From JAEUJM01 sp044221555 (GTDB lineage Bacteria > Actinomycetota > Acidimicrobiia > Acidimicrobiales > DATDAH01), in assembly GCA_044221555.1 (NCBI GenBank), contig JBGAOY010000001.1:744001-808000 (forward strand): a stretch of 64,000 bases of DNA, given 5' to 3'. The position numbers and the translations under genes were made by a program. Below, piece by piece: positions 8,907 to 18,368 of the stretch; the stretch's first letter is position 1, and each line of letters opens with the position of its first letter. The notes below the pieces were generated by a model, which was given only the letters and a program-made list of their open reading frames with translations, was not told where the DNA came from and searched no databases.

Positions 8907-10300
8907 CAGGAGTCCGTTCGGTCGGCGAGGCCCGCAGCCGCGGCCCCGATCAGTTCGTTGACCTCGTCGACGTGACGGGCGCAGGCCGCCTCGTCCGCGG
9001 CTTCGAGGTTGAGCCGCAGGAGCGGCTCGGTGTTGCTCGGGCGGAGATTGAACCACCAGTCGCCGAGGTCGACGGTGAGGCCGTCGAGACGGTCCTGGGT
9101 GGCGTCGGCGAAGTGCTCGGCCACCACATCGATGACCGCACGGGGGTCGGGCACCTGCTGGTTCAACTCGCCCGACGCGGCGTAGCGCTCGAAGGGCAGG
9201 CGCAGCTCCGAGAGGGGCACGCCCGCCTGGGAGAGCTGCTCGAGCACCACCAGCGCGGCGATCAGCCCGGAGTCGGCCCGGTAGTTGTCACGGAAGTAGT
9301 AGTGCCCCGAGTGCTCGCCCCCGAACACCGCGCCCGTCTCGGCCATAAGGGCCTTGATGAACGAGTGCCCCACCCTGCTTCGCACCGGCGTGCCGCCGCC
9401 CTCTCGGATCACCTCGGGCACGGCCTTCGAGCAGATGAGGTTGTGGATGACCGTCGAGCCGGGCTGCTTGGCCAGGATGCCGCTGGCCACCAGCGCGGTG
9501 GTGAGCGAGCCGGACAACAGCTCGGCCTTCTCGTCGACGAGGAACACCCGATCGGCATCGCCGTCGAAGGCCAGGCCGATGTCGGCGCCCGTCTCGAGGA
9601 CGCGGGCCCGCAGGTCGGCCTGGTTCTCGGGCTGGATCGGGTCGGCCGGGTGGTTGGGGAACGTGCCGTCGAGGTCGCCGTACATCAGGTCGAGCTCGAA
9701 CGGGAGCCCCTCGAAGACCGCCGGCACCACCAGTCCACCCATGCCGTTGGCGGTGTCGGCCACCACCCGCAGTGGCTTCAGCGCCCCACGATCGACGAAC
9801 GAGTGGACGTGGGCCGCGAAGTCGTCGAGCACCTCGAGGTGGCTCGTCGCGCCGCGTTCGGCCCCGGACTTGCGCACATCGGCCGCGGCGCCGGCCTTGA
9901 TCTCCCGGAGGCCGGTCTCCTCTCCCACCGGGCGGGCTCCGGACAGGCACATCTTGATGCCGTTGTAGGCCGCCGGGTTGTGCGACGCGGTGAACACCGC
10001 CGCAGGGGCGTCTTCGCGGCCCGAGGCGAAGTAGAGCATGTCGGTGGAGCACAGCCCGAGGTCGACGACGGCCACACCCTCCGCGGTGACGCCCTCGGCG
10101 AAGGCAGCGCTGAGGGCGACGCCGGACGGCCGCATGTCACGGCCCACCAGCACACGCGGCGCGGCCATGTCCGCGGTCGCGAACCGGGCGAACGCGGCGC
10201 CGATGGCCCGGCACAGCTCGGCATCGAGCTGGTCGGGCACCGTCCCGCGTATGTCGTAGGCCTTGAAGACCGCATCTATCTGCGCCATGAGCTTGCCCAT
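8906..10300 (-). CDS. manB: Phosphomannomutase/phosphoglucomutase
   Basis: The 464-residue alpha-D-phosphohexomutase has the phosphoserine loop TASHNP at 104-109 (S106), the Mg2+ loop DGDADR near residue 240, the sugar loop GGEHSGHYYF, and the phosphate-binding C-terminus RPSNTEPLLRLN. It converts mannose-6-P to mannose-1-P for GDP-mannose synthesis. An in-frame ATG at 10288 is an alternative start. It is 9 bases downstream of the GtrA/GT2 gene and overlaps the Trm112-like gene by 1 base, so this is one operon. Confidence 0.95.
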   Translation of the reverse strand: MGKLMAQIDAVFKAYDIRGTVPDQLDAELCRAIGAAFARFATADMAAPRVLVGRDMRPSGVALSAAFAEGVTAEGVAVVDLGLCSTDMLYFASGREDAPAAVFTASHNPAAYNGIKMCLSGARPVGEETGLREIKAGAAADVRKSGAERGATSHLEVLDDFAAHVHSFVDRGALKPLRVVADTANGMGGLVVPAVFEGLPFELDLMYGDLDGTFPNHPADPIQPENQADLRARVLETGADIGLAFDGDADRVFLVDEKAELLSGSLTTALVASGILAKQPGSTVIHNLICSKAVPEVIREGGGTPVRSRVGHSFIKALMAETGAVFGGEHSGHYYFRDNYRADSGLIAALVVLEQLSQAGVPLSELRLPFERYAASGELNQQVPDPRAVIDVVAEHFADATQDRLDGLTVDLGDWWFNLRPSNTEPLLRLNLEAADEAACARHVDEVNELIGAAAAGLADRTDS

Positions 10301-10309
10301 CGTAGGCGG

Positions 10310-11503
10310 TCAGGGGTCGGGCAGGGCCCGGTCGAGCAGAACGGCGCCGTCGGCGTCGTAGCGACCGAGCTTGGCCCAGCGCCGCACCCGGAACAGGTCG
10401 CGGACGAGGCCCAGCGCGTCGCGCGCCACCCGGACGGTGGACCGAGACGAGTTGGCCACCGACACCGGCACCTCGGTGAGCGACAGGCGGTAGCGCTCGG
10501 CGAGGTGGAACAGCTCGACGTCGAACGCGAAGCCCTCGACCATCCCCCGGCCGAACAGCACGCGGGCCACGTCGCTGCGAAAGGCCTTCAGCCCACACTG
10601 CGTGTCGCGGTACTGGCCCAGGAGCACCACCTGCGTGAGCAGGTTGATGGCCCGGCCCCCAACCTCCCGCAGCCGGCCCGCCCGGACCAGCGTGGTGGTG
10701 TCCTCGTGCTGGCGGCTGCCCACCACGACGTCCCACCCCTGCTCCACCATGTCGAGGAGGCGCAGGATCTGGTCGGGCGAGTACGACAGGTCGGCGTCGG
10801 TGAAGGCCACCGTGCGGCCGTGCGAGGCCAACACGCCGCGCCGCACGGCGGCGCCCTTGCCCCGGTTGCAGGGCTGCTCGAGCACCTGGTCGGCGCCGGC
10901 CTCCCGAGCGGCGTCGGCGGTGCGGTCGCCCGAGCCGTCGTCGACGATGAGGATCTCGAGGCCACCGTCGGCCGCGACGGTGGCGAGCGCCTCGCGCAGC
11001 GAGCGCACCGCGCCGGCGATGTGGTCCTCCTCCCGGAAGGCGGGGACGACGACACTGAGGCGGACGTCCCCCGGTGGGTCGGGCCGATCGACCCGCCGAT
11101 CCTGCTCGGCCCGCACCACCCGGAACAGCAGCCGCCGCTCACCGGCGGTGCGCACGACACCCGCCATGAACACGGCCGCGAGCTTGATGGCCAAGAGCAT
11201 CCCGGCCGATGCGGGATCGACCAGCGACGCGAGCACGACGACCACGGCGATGTCGACCACGCCGCCGACCACTGCGATGCGGGCGAACGCCGCCGGGCGG
11301 TCGACCCAGCGCTCGTAGGGGTCGCCGGGCACGAGGGTGGCCCGGTGGAGGACGAAGGAGCAGACCGCGGCCAGCGCCAATGCGACCGCGTCGGCGGGCA
11401 CGAGCGACCAGCCCGCCGCCAGCCGGAGCGCGACGAACACACCTGCGTCGATGAGCGTCGACAGCGAGCCGATGGCGACCAGCCGACGCAGGCCCCGGCT
11501 CAC
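10310..11503 (-). CDS. GtrA-GT2 fusion, polyprenyl-phosphate glycosyltransferase
   Basis: This 397-residue protein joins an N-terminal GtrA-like region with four TM helices (about 1-130) to a C-terminal DPM1-like GT2 domain (about 145-380). The GT2 part has SVVVPAFREEDHIAGAV, ILIVDDGSGDRT, the DXD-like TDADLSY and QCGLKAFR. Such enzymes move a sugar, often mannose, from its nucleotide to polyprenyl phosphate, and GtrA domains help flip lipid-linked sugars. The more common fusion has GT2 first; here GtrA is N-terminal. GTG at 11503 overlaps the upstream TGA (GTGA). The product could feed the GT-C-like protein encoded just upstream. Confidence 0.85.
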   Translation of the reverse strand: MSRGLRRLVAIGSLSTLIDAGVFVALRLAAGWSLVPADAVALALAAVCSFVLHRATLVPGDPYERWVDRPAAFARIAVVGGVVDIAVVVVLASLVDPASAGMLLAIKLAAVFMAGVVRTAGERRLLFRVVRAEQDRRVDRPDPPGDVRLSVVVPAFREEDHIAGAVRSLREALATVAADGGLEILIVDDGSGDRTADAAREAGADQVLEQPCNRGKGAAVRRGVLASHGRTVAFTDADLSYSPDQILRLLDMVEQGWDVVVGSRQHEDTTTLVRAGRLREVGGRAINLLTQVVLLGQYRDTQCGLKAFRSDVARVLFGRGMVEGFAFDVELFHLAERYRLSLTEVPVSVANSSRSTVRVARDALGLVRDLFRVRRWAKLGRYDADGAVLLDRALPDP

Positions 11504-14199
11504 GGGTCGGTGGCGCCGACCCCCGCGGCCTCGTGGGGCGGGGCCGCGGGCCCGGTGCCGGCCGCGGGCGACGGGTCGTCGGCCGGCACGCCCCGGTCCG
11601 CACCGCCCCCCGGATCGGCGGCGGCCGGCCCGTCCCCCTCGGGACCGCGCCGCGGCGGCCAGTCACCGGAGGGGCCGCCGCCGGGCGGATCGTCGCCGAA
11701 CGGGTTGTCGCCGAAGGGATCGTCGCCGAGGAGATCGTCACCGAAGGGGCCACCACCGAAGGGGCCACCACCGAACGGGTCGCCACCGAACGGGTCGCCC
11801 ACGAGCGGTCCACCGCCGAAGGGACCGTCGTCGAACGGATCGCCTCCGGGGCCGCCGACGGGGCCCGAGTCGTCCGGGGGCGACCCCCCCGCCTCCTCCT
11901 GACGGCGCGGCTCACGCACCGGTATGGCCACGGGGGGCGCCAGGGCGAGCCACACCACGCCGGCGAGGCCGAGCAGGGTGAGGAACCAGGCCAGGTAGTC
12001 GACGTCGGTGTACCCGTAGTGGAGTCGGACGTGGCCGTCGGTGGGCACCACCACCATCAGGTTGGGGGTGACCCGGTACGGGCCGTCCGCGCCCGACACG
12101 TGCCAGTTGGGGAAGTAGCTGGCCTTGACCAGCACCGGCGAGCCGGTGTGGTCGACGTCGAACGAGATGAAGTCGTCGCCGCTGCGGATGTCGGTGACCT
12201 GGACGGGGTCGACGGGTATGCGGTCGGGGTTCTGGCCCTGACTGATCCGCTGCCAATCGGCAGGGCCGCTCGACGCCAGGGGCACGTCCCACTGGGAGCT
12301 GTCCTGGTACCAGTCCACCGACATGGGCAGCCACGAGTGGATCGCGTCGGTGACGTCGTCCACCACCGCCGGCTGATTGCGCAACGGCGCGACCAACTCG
12401 CTGTCGGCGACCTGGTACACGTGCCACGGGCCCGAGGTGGCGATCGGCGTGAGACCGGGGTGTTCGTCGGCGGCGGCGACGGCCTGGGTGGAGAAGGCCA
12501 GGTAGTAGCGAACGCCGAGCAGTTGCAGGTGGCGGATGCCCGCGTCGAGGTCGAAGTTCCGGTAGGGCAGGTCGCGCTGGGCCCGCGACGGCGCGGTCGA
12601 GAGCTCCGACTGGTTGAGGAAGTGGTACGGCGTGGTGGACGAGGCCTCGAAGTACAGGCCCTCCATGGACCCGATGCAGCCGTCGGTCCAGTGCGGCAAC
12701 AGCATCAGGGCCATGGGGGTGCCGTACCGGTCGAGCTCCTTCTCGTACTCCCACATGGCCCGGCCGCAGCCGTCCTCCTCCCCCACCCGGGCCATGGTCT
12801 GCATCAGGGCGTAGTACTCCGTGTAGCCGCCCCCGCTGGCGTTGGCCTGCTTGCGCTCGTAGCCCGAGTAGTTCCACCGGGCCCACCCGTCGACGAAGCT
12901 GCGGGCGGTGGTGTGCAGGCCGAACCACCGGTACACGCCGTCGCTGCCGGTGCGGCCCAGCGGCAACGCGTGCAACGGCAGCGCCACGAGGACGAGCACG
13001 AACGACAGCCCGACCACCGGTGTCAGCAGGCGGACACCACGATCGCTGCCCGGGGCGGCGGCGGCCGCCAGGCGACTGAGCGCCCGGCCGGCCTCGGCCA
13101 TGGCGTAGCCACCCAGCAGATAGAGGGACAGGAAGTAGAACGGCAGGAGCCGGGCGTTCCACAGCCGACCCTGGGGCGCCAGCACGAAGGCCACCGCGAA
13201 CAGGGCCACGCTGAGGGTGAGCCAGAGGCCGGTGGAACTGCGGCGCAGCACCGCGAACACGGCACCGACGATCGGGAAGACGAACATCCACCGGTAGTCG
13301 GAGGGGACCAGGTTGACCCAGTACTCGGTGAGCTTCTCCCAGCCCATGTCGTTCACGTAGGCCCGGCGCGCGAAGAACGGGAACACCCAGAACGCGGCCA
13401 GCAGGCCACCCACGGGCAGCATCGTGAGCACCCACTTCACCTGCGCCCGCCCGAAGCGCAGCACCAGCCACAGCAGCGTGCCGGCCAGCGCGAAGAAGGC
13501 GGGGATCAGGTGGCACAGCCCGCACAGGGCGAGCAGGGCGGCGGCGATCGCCCGGTGCCGGCCCGTCTCGAGCCCGCGCGCCACCACGCCGAGGTACACC
13601 AGGGCGATCGAGAGCGAGATCGAGAAGGCGAACTCACCGGCGAGGGTGGAGGCGATGTTGCCGCCGTAGATCGTGAAGCCGGTGTCGAACAGGAACGGGA
13701 CGCTGGCCGCGGCCAACAGCGCCGGGCCGGGGAAGCGCAGGCCCGACAGCCGCCCGAACGCCCACGCCGCGACCGGCAGGGTGAGCACGCCCGCAACCGT
13801 GATGAGCTTGAAGGCCACGCCGTAGGGCAGGACCAGGTCGAGCACCAGGATCATCAGCGACGGGACGACCATGTAGAACTGGTACGCGGGGAAGCCGGCG
13901 TACCAGTCCGGGGTCCAGCCGGTGAGCCGGCCGTGGGTGAGCAGGTGGTCCCGCAGGTAGGCGGGGCCCCAGACGTGGGCCCCCATGTCGCCACCCGCGG
14001 GTGTGGTGTCGGCGACCAGCAGGTGCGGCTGCAGGTGCGCCAGGGTGAACACCACGGACACCACGACCACGCCCAGGGTGATCCACCCCTCGGCGGGCAT
14101 GGACAGGAACCGCCGCCACCGGCTCAGCGGCGGCGCCGGCGCCGGCTCCTCGCCGGACGTGGTGTCGCCCGGTCGTTCGAGCTCGAGGATGTCGGTCAT
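11500..14199 (-). CDS. Large GT-C-like polytopic membrane protein with PFG-repeat tail
   Basis: About 899 residues. After a short N-terminal segment there are roughly 11-13 TM helices within the first 420 residues. Extracytoplasmic motifs include GGDMGAHVWGPAYLRDHLL and TGWTPDWYAGFPAYQFY, as in 6-pyruvoyl-tetrahydropterin-synthase-related or GT-C glycosyltransferases. A large outside domain and a last TM helix follow, then a disordered tail of about 140 residues built on (G/D)(G/D/N)PFG pentapeptides. I place the start at ATG 14199 (MTDILELERPGD); a frame open from the upstream gene's stop ends in ATGA exactly there. In-frame starts at 14262 and 14211 are alternatives. It overlaps the GtrA-GT2 gene by GTGA and may use its lipid-linked sugar. 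Confidence 0.75.
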   Translation of the reverse strand: MTDILELERPGDTTSGEEPAPAPPLSRWRRFLSMPAEGWITLGVVVVSVVFTLAHLQPHLLVADTTPAGGDMGAHVWGPAYLRDHLLTHGRLTGWTPDWYAGFPAYQFYMVVPSLMILVLDLVLPYGVAFKLITVAGVLTLPVAAWAFGRLSGLRFPGPALLAAASVPFLFDTGFTIYGGNIASTLAGEFAFSISLSIALVYLGVVARGLETGRHRAIAAALLALCGLCHLIPAFFALAGTLLWLVLRFGRAQVKWVLTMLPVGGLLAAFWVFPFFARRAYVNDMGWEKLTEYWVNLVPSDYRWMFVFPIVGAVFAVLRRSSTGLWLTLSVALFAVAFVLAPQGRLWNARLLPFYFLSLYLLGGYAMAEAGRALSRLAAAAAPGSDRGVRLLTPVVGLSFVLVLVALPLHALPLGRTGSDGVYRWFGLHTTARSFVDGWARWNYSGYERKQANASGGGYTEYYALMQTMARVGEEDGCGRAMWEYEKELDRYGTPMALMLLPHWTDGCIGSMEGLYFEASSTTPYHFLNQSELSTAPSRAQRDLPYRNFDLDAGIRHLQLLGVRYYLAFSTQAVAAADEHPGLTPIATSGPWHVYQVADSELVAPLRNQPAVVDDVTDAIHSWLPMSVDWYQDSSQWDVPLASSGPADWQRISQGQNPDRIPVDPVQVTDIRSGDDFISFDVDHTGSPVLVKASYFPNWHVSGADGPYRVTPNLMVVVPTDGHVRLHYGYTDVDYLAWFLTLLGLAGVVWLALAPPVAIPVREPRRQEEAGGSPPDDSGPVGGPGGDPFDDGPFGGGPLVGDPFGGDPFGGGPFGGGPFGDDLLGDDPFGDNPFGDDPPGGGPSGDWPPRRGPEGDGPAAADPGGGADRGVPADDPSPAAGTGPAAPPHEAAGVGATDP
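11690..11850. repeat. 15-bp degenerate tandem repeat (PFG pentapeptides)
   Basis: About ten imperfect 15-bp units related to CCACCGAAGGGGCCA encode the (G/D)(G/D/N)PFG pentapeptides at the C-terminus of the GT-C-like protein. The period keeps the frame, so copy number can change without breaking the gene. Confidence 0.7.
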
Positions 14200-14239
14200 G
14201 GCGCCCGCCATCGTGGCACCCGCCACGGCGCCCTCGGCG

Positions 14240-14470
14240 TCAGGGACGACGAGGCTCGACACTGAGGTCGGACAGCACCCCTTCGAGGTCGACGGACCGG
14301 CCGGCGGTGGTCCAGGTCCGTTGATCGCACTCCGAGCACGAGCGCATCGTCGCCTCGGTGCCGCCGAGGGTCACGGTGATCTCGACGTACGGGGCGTCGC
14401 AGCGGGGGCATCGAAGGGGCACGGCGCAGATCTCCACGGAAGCGGGTTCTGACCAATCGGCCCCGCCCAC
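14240..14470 (-). CDS. Small zinc-ribbon-like protein
   Basis: The 76-residue protein has two Cys pairs, CPRCDAPYVEITV and CSECDQRTW, spaced about 26 residues apart, so a zinc ribbon is likely. A short acidic C-terminus (DLEGVLSDLSVEP) follows. No specific family was recognised. It lies between the CPBP protease gene and the GT-C-like gene on the same strand. The start is a GTG; no good Shine-Dalgarno is visible, so the N-terminus is uncertain. Confidence 0.6.
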   Translation of the reverse strand: MGGADWSEPASVEICAVPLRCPRCDAPYVEITVTLGGTEATMRSCSECDQRTWTTAGRSVDLEGVLSDLSVEPRRP

Positions 14471-14494
14471 CTCGACATGAGGGCGCGATCGCGC

Positions 14495-15217
14495 TCATCG
14501 TGCCGCCAGCAACGAGCCCACCGCCACCGCGTTGAACCCGATGTGGGTGAAGATCGACAGGCCCAGCCGACCGGTGCGCTGGGCCAGCGCACCGAGGATG
14601 AGGCCCACGGCGACGAGCGCCGGGAACTGCAGCGGCTGCAGGTGGACCGCGCCGAAGATCACCGACGACAACAGCAGGGCCCACACCGAGCCCCAACGGC
14701 GCTCGAGGCTGCGTAGGAGCAGGCCCCGGAAGAACAGCTCCTCGACGATCGGCGCCCCGATCACCACGATGAGCACCAGTAGCCCCACGCCGAACGGGTC
14801 GTCGGCCCGGTCGGTGAGCGACCGGGCATCGGCCGACACGTCGCGCTCGCCGATGATCCAGAAGATGGGCACGTACACCAGCGGGACGACGACCACCTGG
14901 GTGAGGAACCCGAGCACCAGGCCGAGCGGCACGTCGAGTGGGCGCATCCGGAACCCGAAGTCGGCCACCAGGCCGTTGCCCTTCCGGTGGGCGGCCACGA
15001 TCGGCATGGTGAGGTAGCCCACCCACAACGGCACCTGCAGCAGGGCGATCATGGTGAGCGGCAGCTCGTCCGACGGCGTGTCGGTGTGGCCCGTGGCCGC
15101 CAGGATCATCACCCCGACCACCAGCGCAGCGACGTTGCCGAGGAGCAGGCCGAGCCAGGCGTCGCCGAGCCCCCACCGGATGGGACGGTCCGGGGCCGGC
15201 GTCGGGGGGGAGCTCAT
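14495..15217 (-). CDS. CPBP-family intramembrane glutamic protease
   Basis: The 240-residue membrane protein has about seven TM helices and the Abi/CPBP motifs EELFFRGLLL (EExxxR, about 150-160), FGAVHLQPLQF and HIGFNAVAV. These Glu and His residues form the active site in the Rce1/CPBP family, which includes bacteriocin self-immunity proteins and putative prenyl-protein proteases. The substrate is unknown. A TACGCT hexamer lies 9 bases before the ATG, so it may start its own transcript. Confidence 0.88.
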   Translation of the reverse strand: MSSPPTPAPDRPIRWGLGDAWLGLLLGNVAALVVGVMILAATGHTDTPSDELPLTMIALLQVPLWVGYLTMPIVAAHRKGNGLVADFGFRMRPLDVPLGLVLGFLTQVVVVPLVYVPIFWIIGERDVSADARSLTDRADDPFGVGLLVLIVVIGAPIVEELFFRGLLLRSLERRWGSVWALLLSSVIFGAVHLQPLQFPALVAVGLILGALAQRTGRLGLSIFTHIGFNAVAVGSLLAAR

Positions 15218-15295
15218 GGTGCGCCGAGCGTACCGGCGGCGCCGGTGCGATCAGGAGTCGGCGGGCCCTCGGTGGCGGTGGTCGCCACCAGCGGG

Positions 15296-15529
15296 TCAGG
15301 AGGCTCTGGCGGCCCGGAACATCGGCTCGACGACCTGCACCCGCAGATCGTGCAGCGCCCACCCCTGAGGCGCCGAGAGACGGTCGGCGTGGCGGGTGCA
15401 GAGGTCGTGGTTGGCCGGATCGACCTCGAACGCGAGCCCATCGAGCCAGACCGCCTGGGCCCGGTAGTCGTACGAGAGCGTGGCCGTCGCCCGCTCGCTG
15501 CATCCGGGCCGCGCGCAGAGTCGATTCAT
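15296..15529 (-). CDS. DUF3499 family protein
   Basis: The 77-residue protein has RLCARPGCSERATATLSYDY, then DPANHDLCTRHADRLSAPQGW, the DUF3499 signature, with four conserved Cys/His likely to bind a metal. The family occurs in Actinobacteria and typically lies near manB, as in M. tuberculosis Rv3258c. The function is unknown. TACGCT at 15543-15538 lies 8 bases before the ATG, pointing to a leaderless transcript. Confidence 0.88.
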   Translation of the reverse strand: MNRLCARPGCSERATATLSYDYRAQAVWLDGLAFEVDPANHDLCTRHADRLSAPQGWALHDLRVQVVEPMFRAARAS

Positions 15530-15537
15530 GACCGCAC

Positions 15538-15543
15538 AGCGTA
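15538..15543 (-). promoter_or_regulatory. -10 hexamer for DUF3499 (leaderless)
   Basis: TACGCT on the minus strand, 8 bases from the ATG; divergent from the ftsH promoter 40 bases away. Confidence 0.4.
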
Positions 15544-15581
15544 CGGCTGGGGTCGTCCGTGGCGGTGGATGCCAGCGCCCC

Positions 15582-15587
15582 TAGCAT
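15582..15587 (+). promoter_or_regulatory. -10 hexamer for the ftsH unit
   Basis: TAGCAT lies 7 bases before the ATG at 15595 (the leader ORF), not before the ftsH ATG. The transcript would therefore begin with the leader ORF. Confidence 0.5.
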
Positions 15588-15594
15588 GGTGCCA

Positions 15595-15683
15595 ATGGAC
15601 ATCGATGCTGCCGAGCGGAGCGGAGCAGCAGCCGTGGGCGAACCCCATGCCGACGGGACGCCGACGGAGGAGGCGCACGACGT

Positions 15684-15687
<4 letters not shown>
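15595..15687 (+). CDS. ftsH leader micro-ORF, 30 codons
   Basis: ATG at 15595 lies 7 bases after TAGCAT and opens a frame of 30 codons (MDIDAAERSGAAAVGEPHAD...). Its TGA overlaps the ftsH ATG (ATGA, 15684-15687). GGAGGAGG inside the leader ORF also precedes the ftsH start. The AERSGAA stretch recurs in the repeat element before the genes at 35442 and 39925. It is likely translated from a leaderless mRNA and coupled to ftsH. Confidence 0.5.
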
Positions 15688-17633
<1,946 letters not shown>

Positions 17634-17706
17634 GGCCGGCCCTGGCGGGGACGACTGACGCCGGTCCTGTCGCGCGGGCCGGGCCCAACGGTCCTCGTCT
17701 CGCCGA

Positions 17707-18207
17707 CTACCGCTGCTGATCGACCGGGCCGTCGGGCCCGGCGTGGCGGGGTTCGCCGTCCGGGGGCTCGGTGTCCTGCGGCGCGGCGTCCTCGGACCCA
17801 CGCGCCTCGGCCACCCTCGCCCAGAGCTCCGCGGTGGTGGGCGGGCCGAGGAACGAGCCCCGTACCGCGCCGTCGGCATCGGCGATCACCACCGTGGGGA
17901 CCGCTTCGATGCCGTACCGCTCGTGCAGGTCGGGACGCTCCCCCACCTCGACCTCGACGACCACCACCTCGTCGCTCGCCAGGGGCTTCGCCTTGTCGAT
18001 GGTGTCCTGGCACGACCGGCAGGTGGCCGAGGTGAACACCGCCACCAACCAGTCGCACTCGGGCGAGGCGAAGTCGGCCCGGTCGAGCCACGTGGGCACC
18101 GCCCACGACGTCCGCACCGGCTCGCCCGGCCGGCGCCGGCGCAGCACCAGGGCGAGCGCCACGGCCCCGACCAGCAAGAGGCCGGTCACCACCAGGCGCT
18201 GGGTCAA
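17707..18207 (-). CDS. Membrane-anchored thioredoxin-like protein
   Basis: The 166-residue protein starts at a TTG (MTQRLVVTGLLLVGAVALALVL), giving one N-terminal TM helix. A thioredoxin fold follows with the active-site-like FTSATCRSCQ (CxxC) and GIEAVPTVVIADADG (cis-Pro loop). The C-terminus is acidic and Pro-rich. It would face the outside and act on thiols or in protein folding. The start is chosen because the upstream micro-ORF's TGA overlaps this TTG (TTGA) and the TM helix begins right after it; the longer frame to 18426 gives an unlikely Arg-rich extension. Confidence 0.8.
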   Translation of the reverse strand: MTQRLVVTGLLLVGAVALALVLRRRRPGEPVRTSWAVPTWLDRADFASPECDWLVAVFTSATCRSCQDTIDKAKPLASDEVVVVEVEVGERPDLHERYGIEAVPTVVIADADGAVRGSFLGPPTTAELWARVAEARGSEDAAPQDTEPPDGEPRHAGPDGPVDQQR

Positions 18208-18368
18208 CGATGCCCTCGGACGCCGGGTGCATCGGCCCGACCGGCGAGACCGGCGAGACCGGCGAGATCGGCCACGCCGAGTCCGCGGCCTGCCCCGTGG
18301 CACCCGCGCACCCGCACGGTGCGACGCGTCGCACCGGGGCCCGCCGGGGTCGCGCGCGGCCCGATCAC
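18204..18368 (-). CDS. Bridging micro-ORF, 54 codons, DUF5719 to thioredoxin-like
   Basis: GTG at 18368 overlaps the TGA of the DUF5719 gene (GTGA). The frame stays open for 54 codons and its TGA overlaps the TTG start of the thioredoxin-like gene (TTGA). A triple 9-bp repeat inside (18240-18266) encodes LAGLAGLAG. The rest is Arg/Gly-rich with no recognisable fold. It is the longest bridging ORF in the window and could be a real small protein or just a coupling device. Confidence 0.35.
   Translation of the reverse strand: MIGPRATPAGPGATRRTVRVRGCHGAGRGLGVADLAGLAGLAGRADAPGVRGHR

Noticed and set aside
8972..11902. 976-residue open frame on the plus strand
   Set aside because: It is antisense to manB and the GtrA-GT2 gene, has low-complexity Arg/Gly/His-rich translation and no domain; it results from high GC with few stops.
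14196..14243. Bridging micro-ORF before the GT-C-like gene (CTG start)
   Set aside because: The frame relation fits the pattern and ends ATGA, but it needs a CTG start, so it is not listed as a feature.
11533..14265. 910-residue open frame antisense to the GT-C-like gene
   Set aside because: Composition is typical of an antisense shadow, with no signal, TM or family match, while the opposite strand encodes a clear membrane protein.
17634..17706. Terminator between ftsH and the thioredoxin-like gene
   Set aside because: GC-rich with partial GGCCGGCC/GGGCCGG complementarity but too far apart and imperfect to call a stem.
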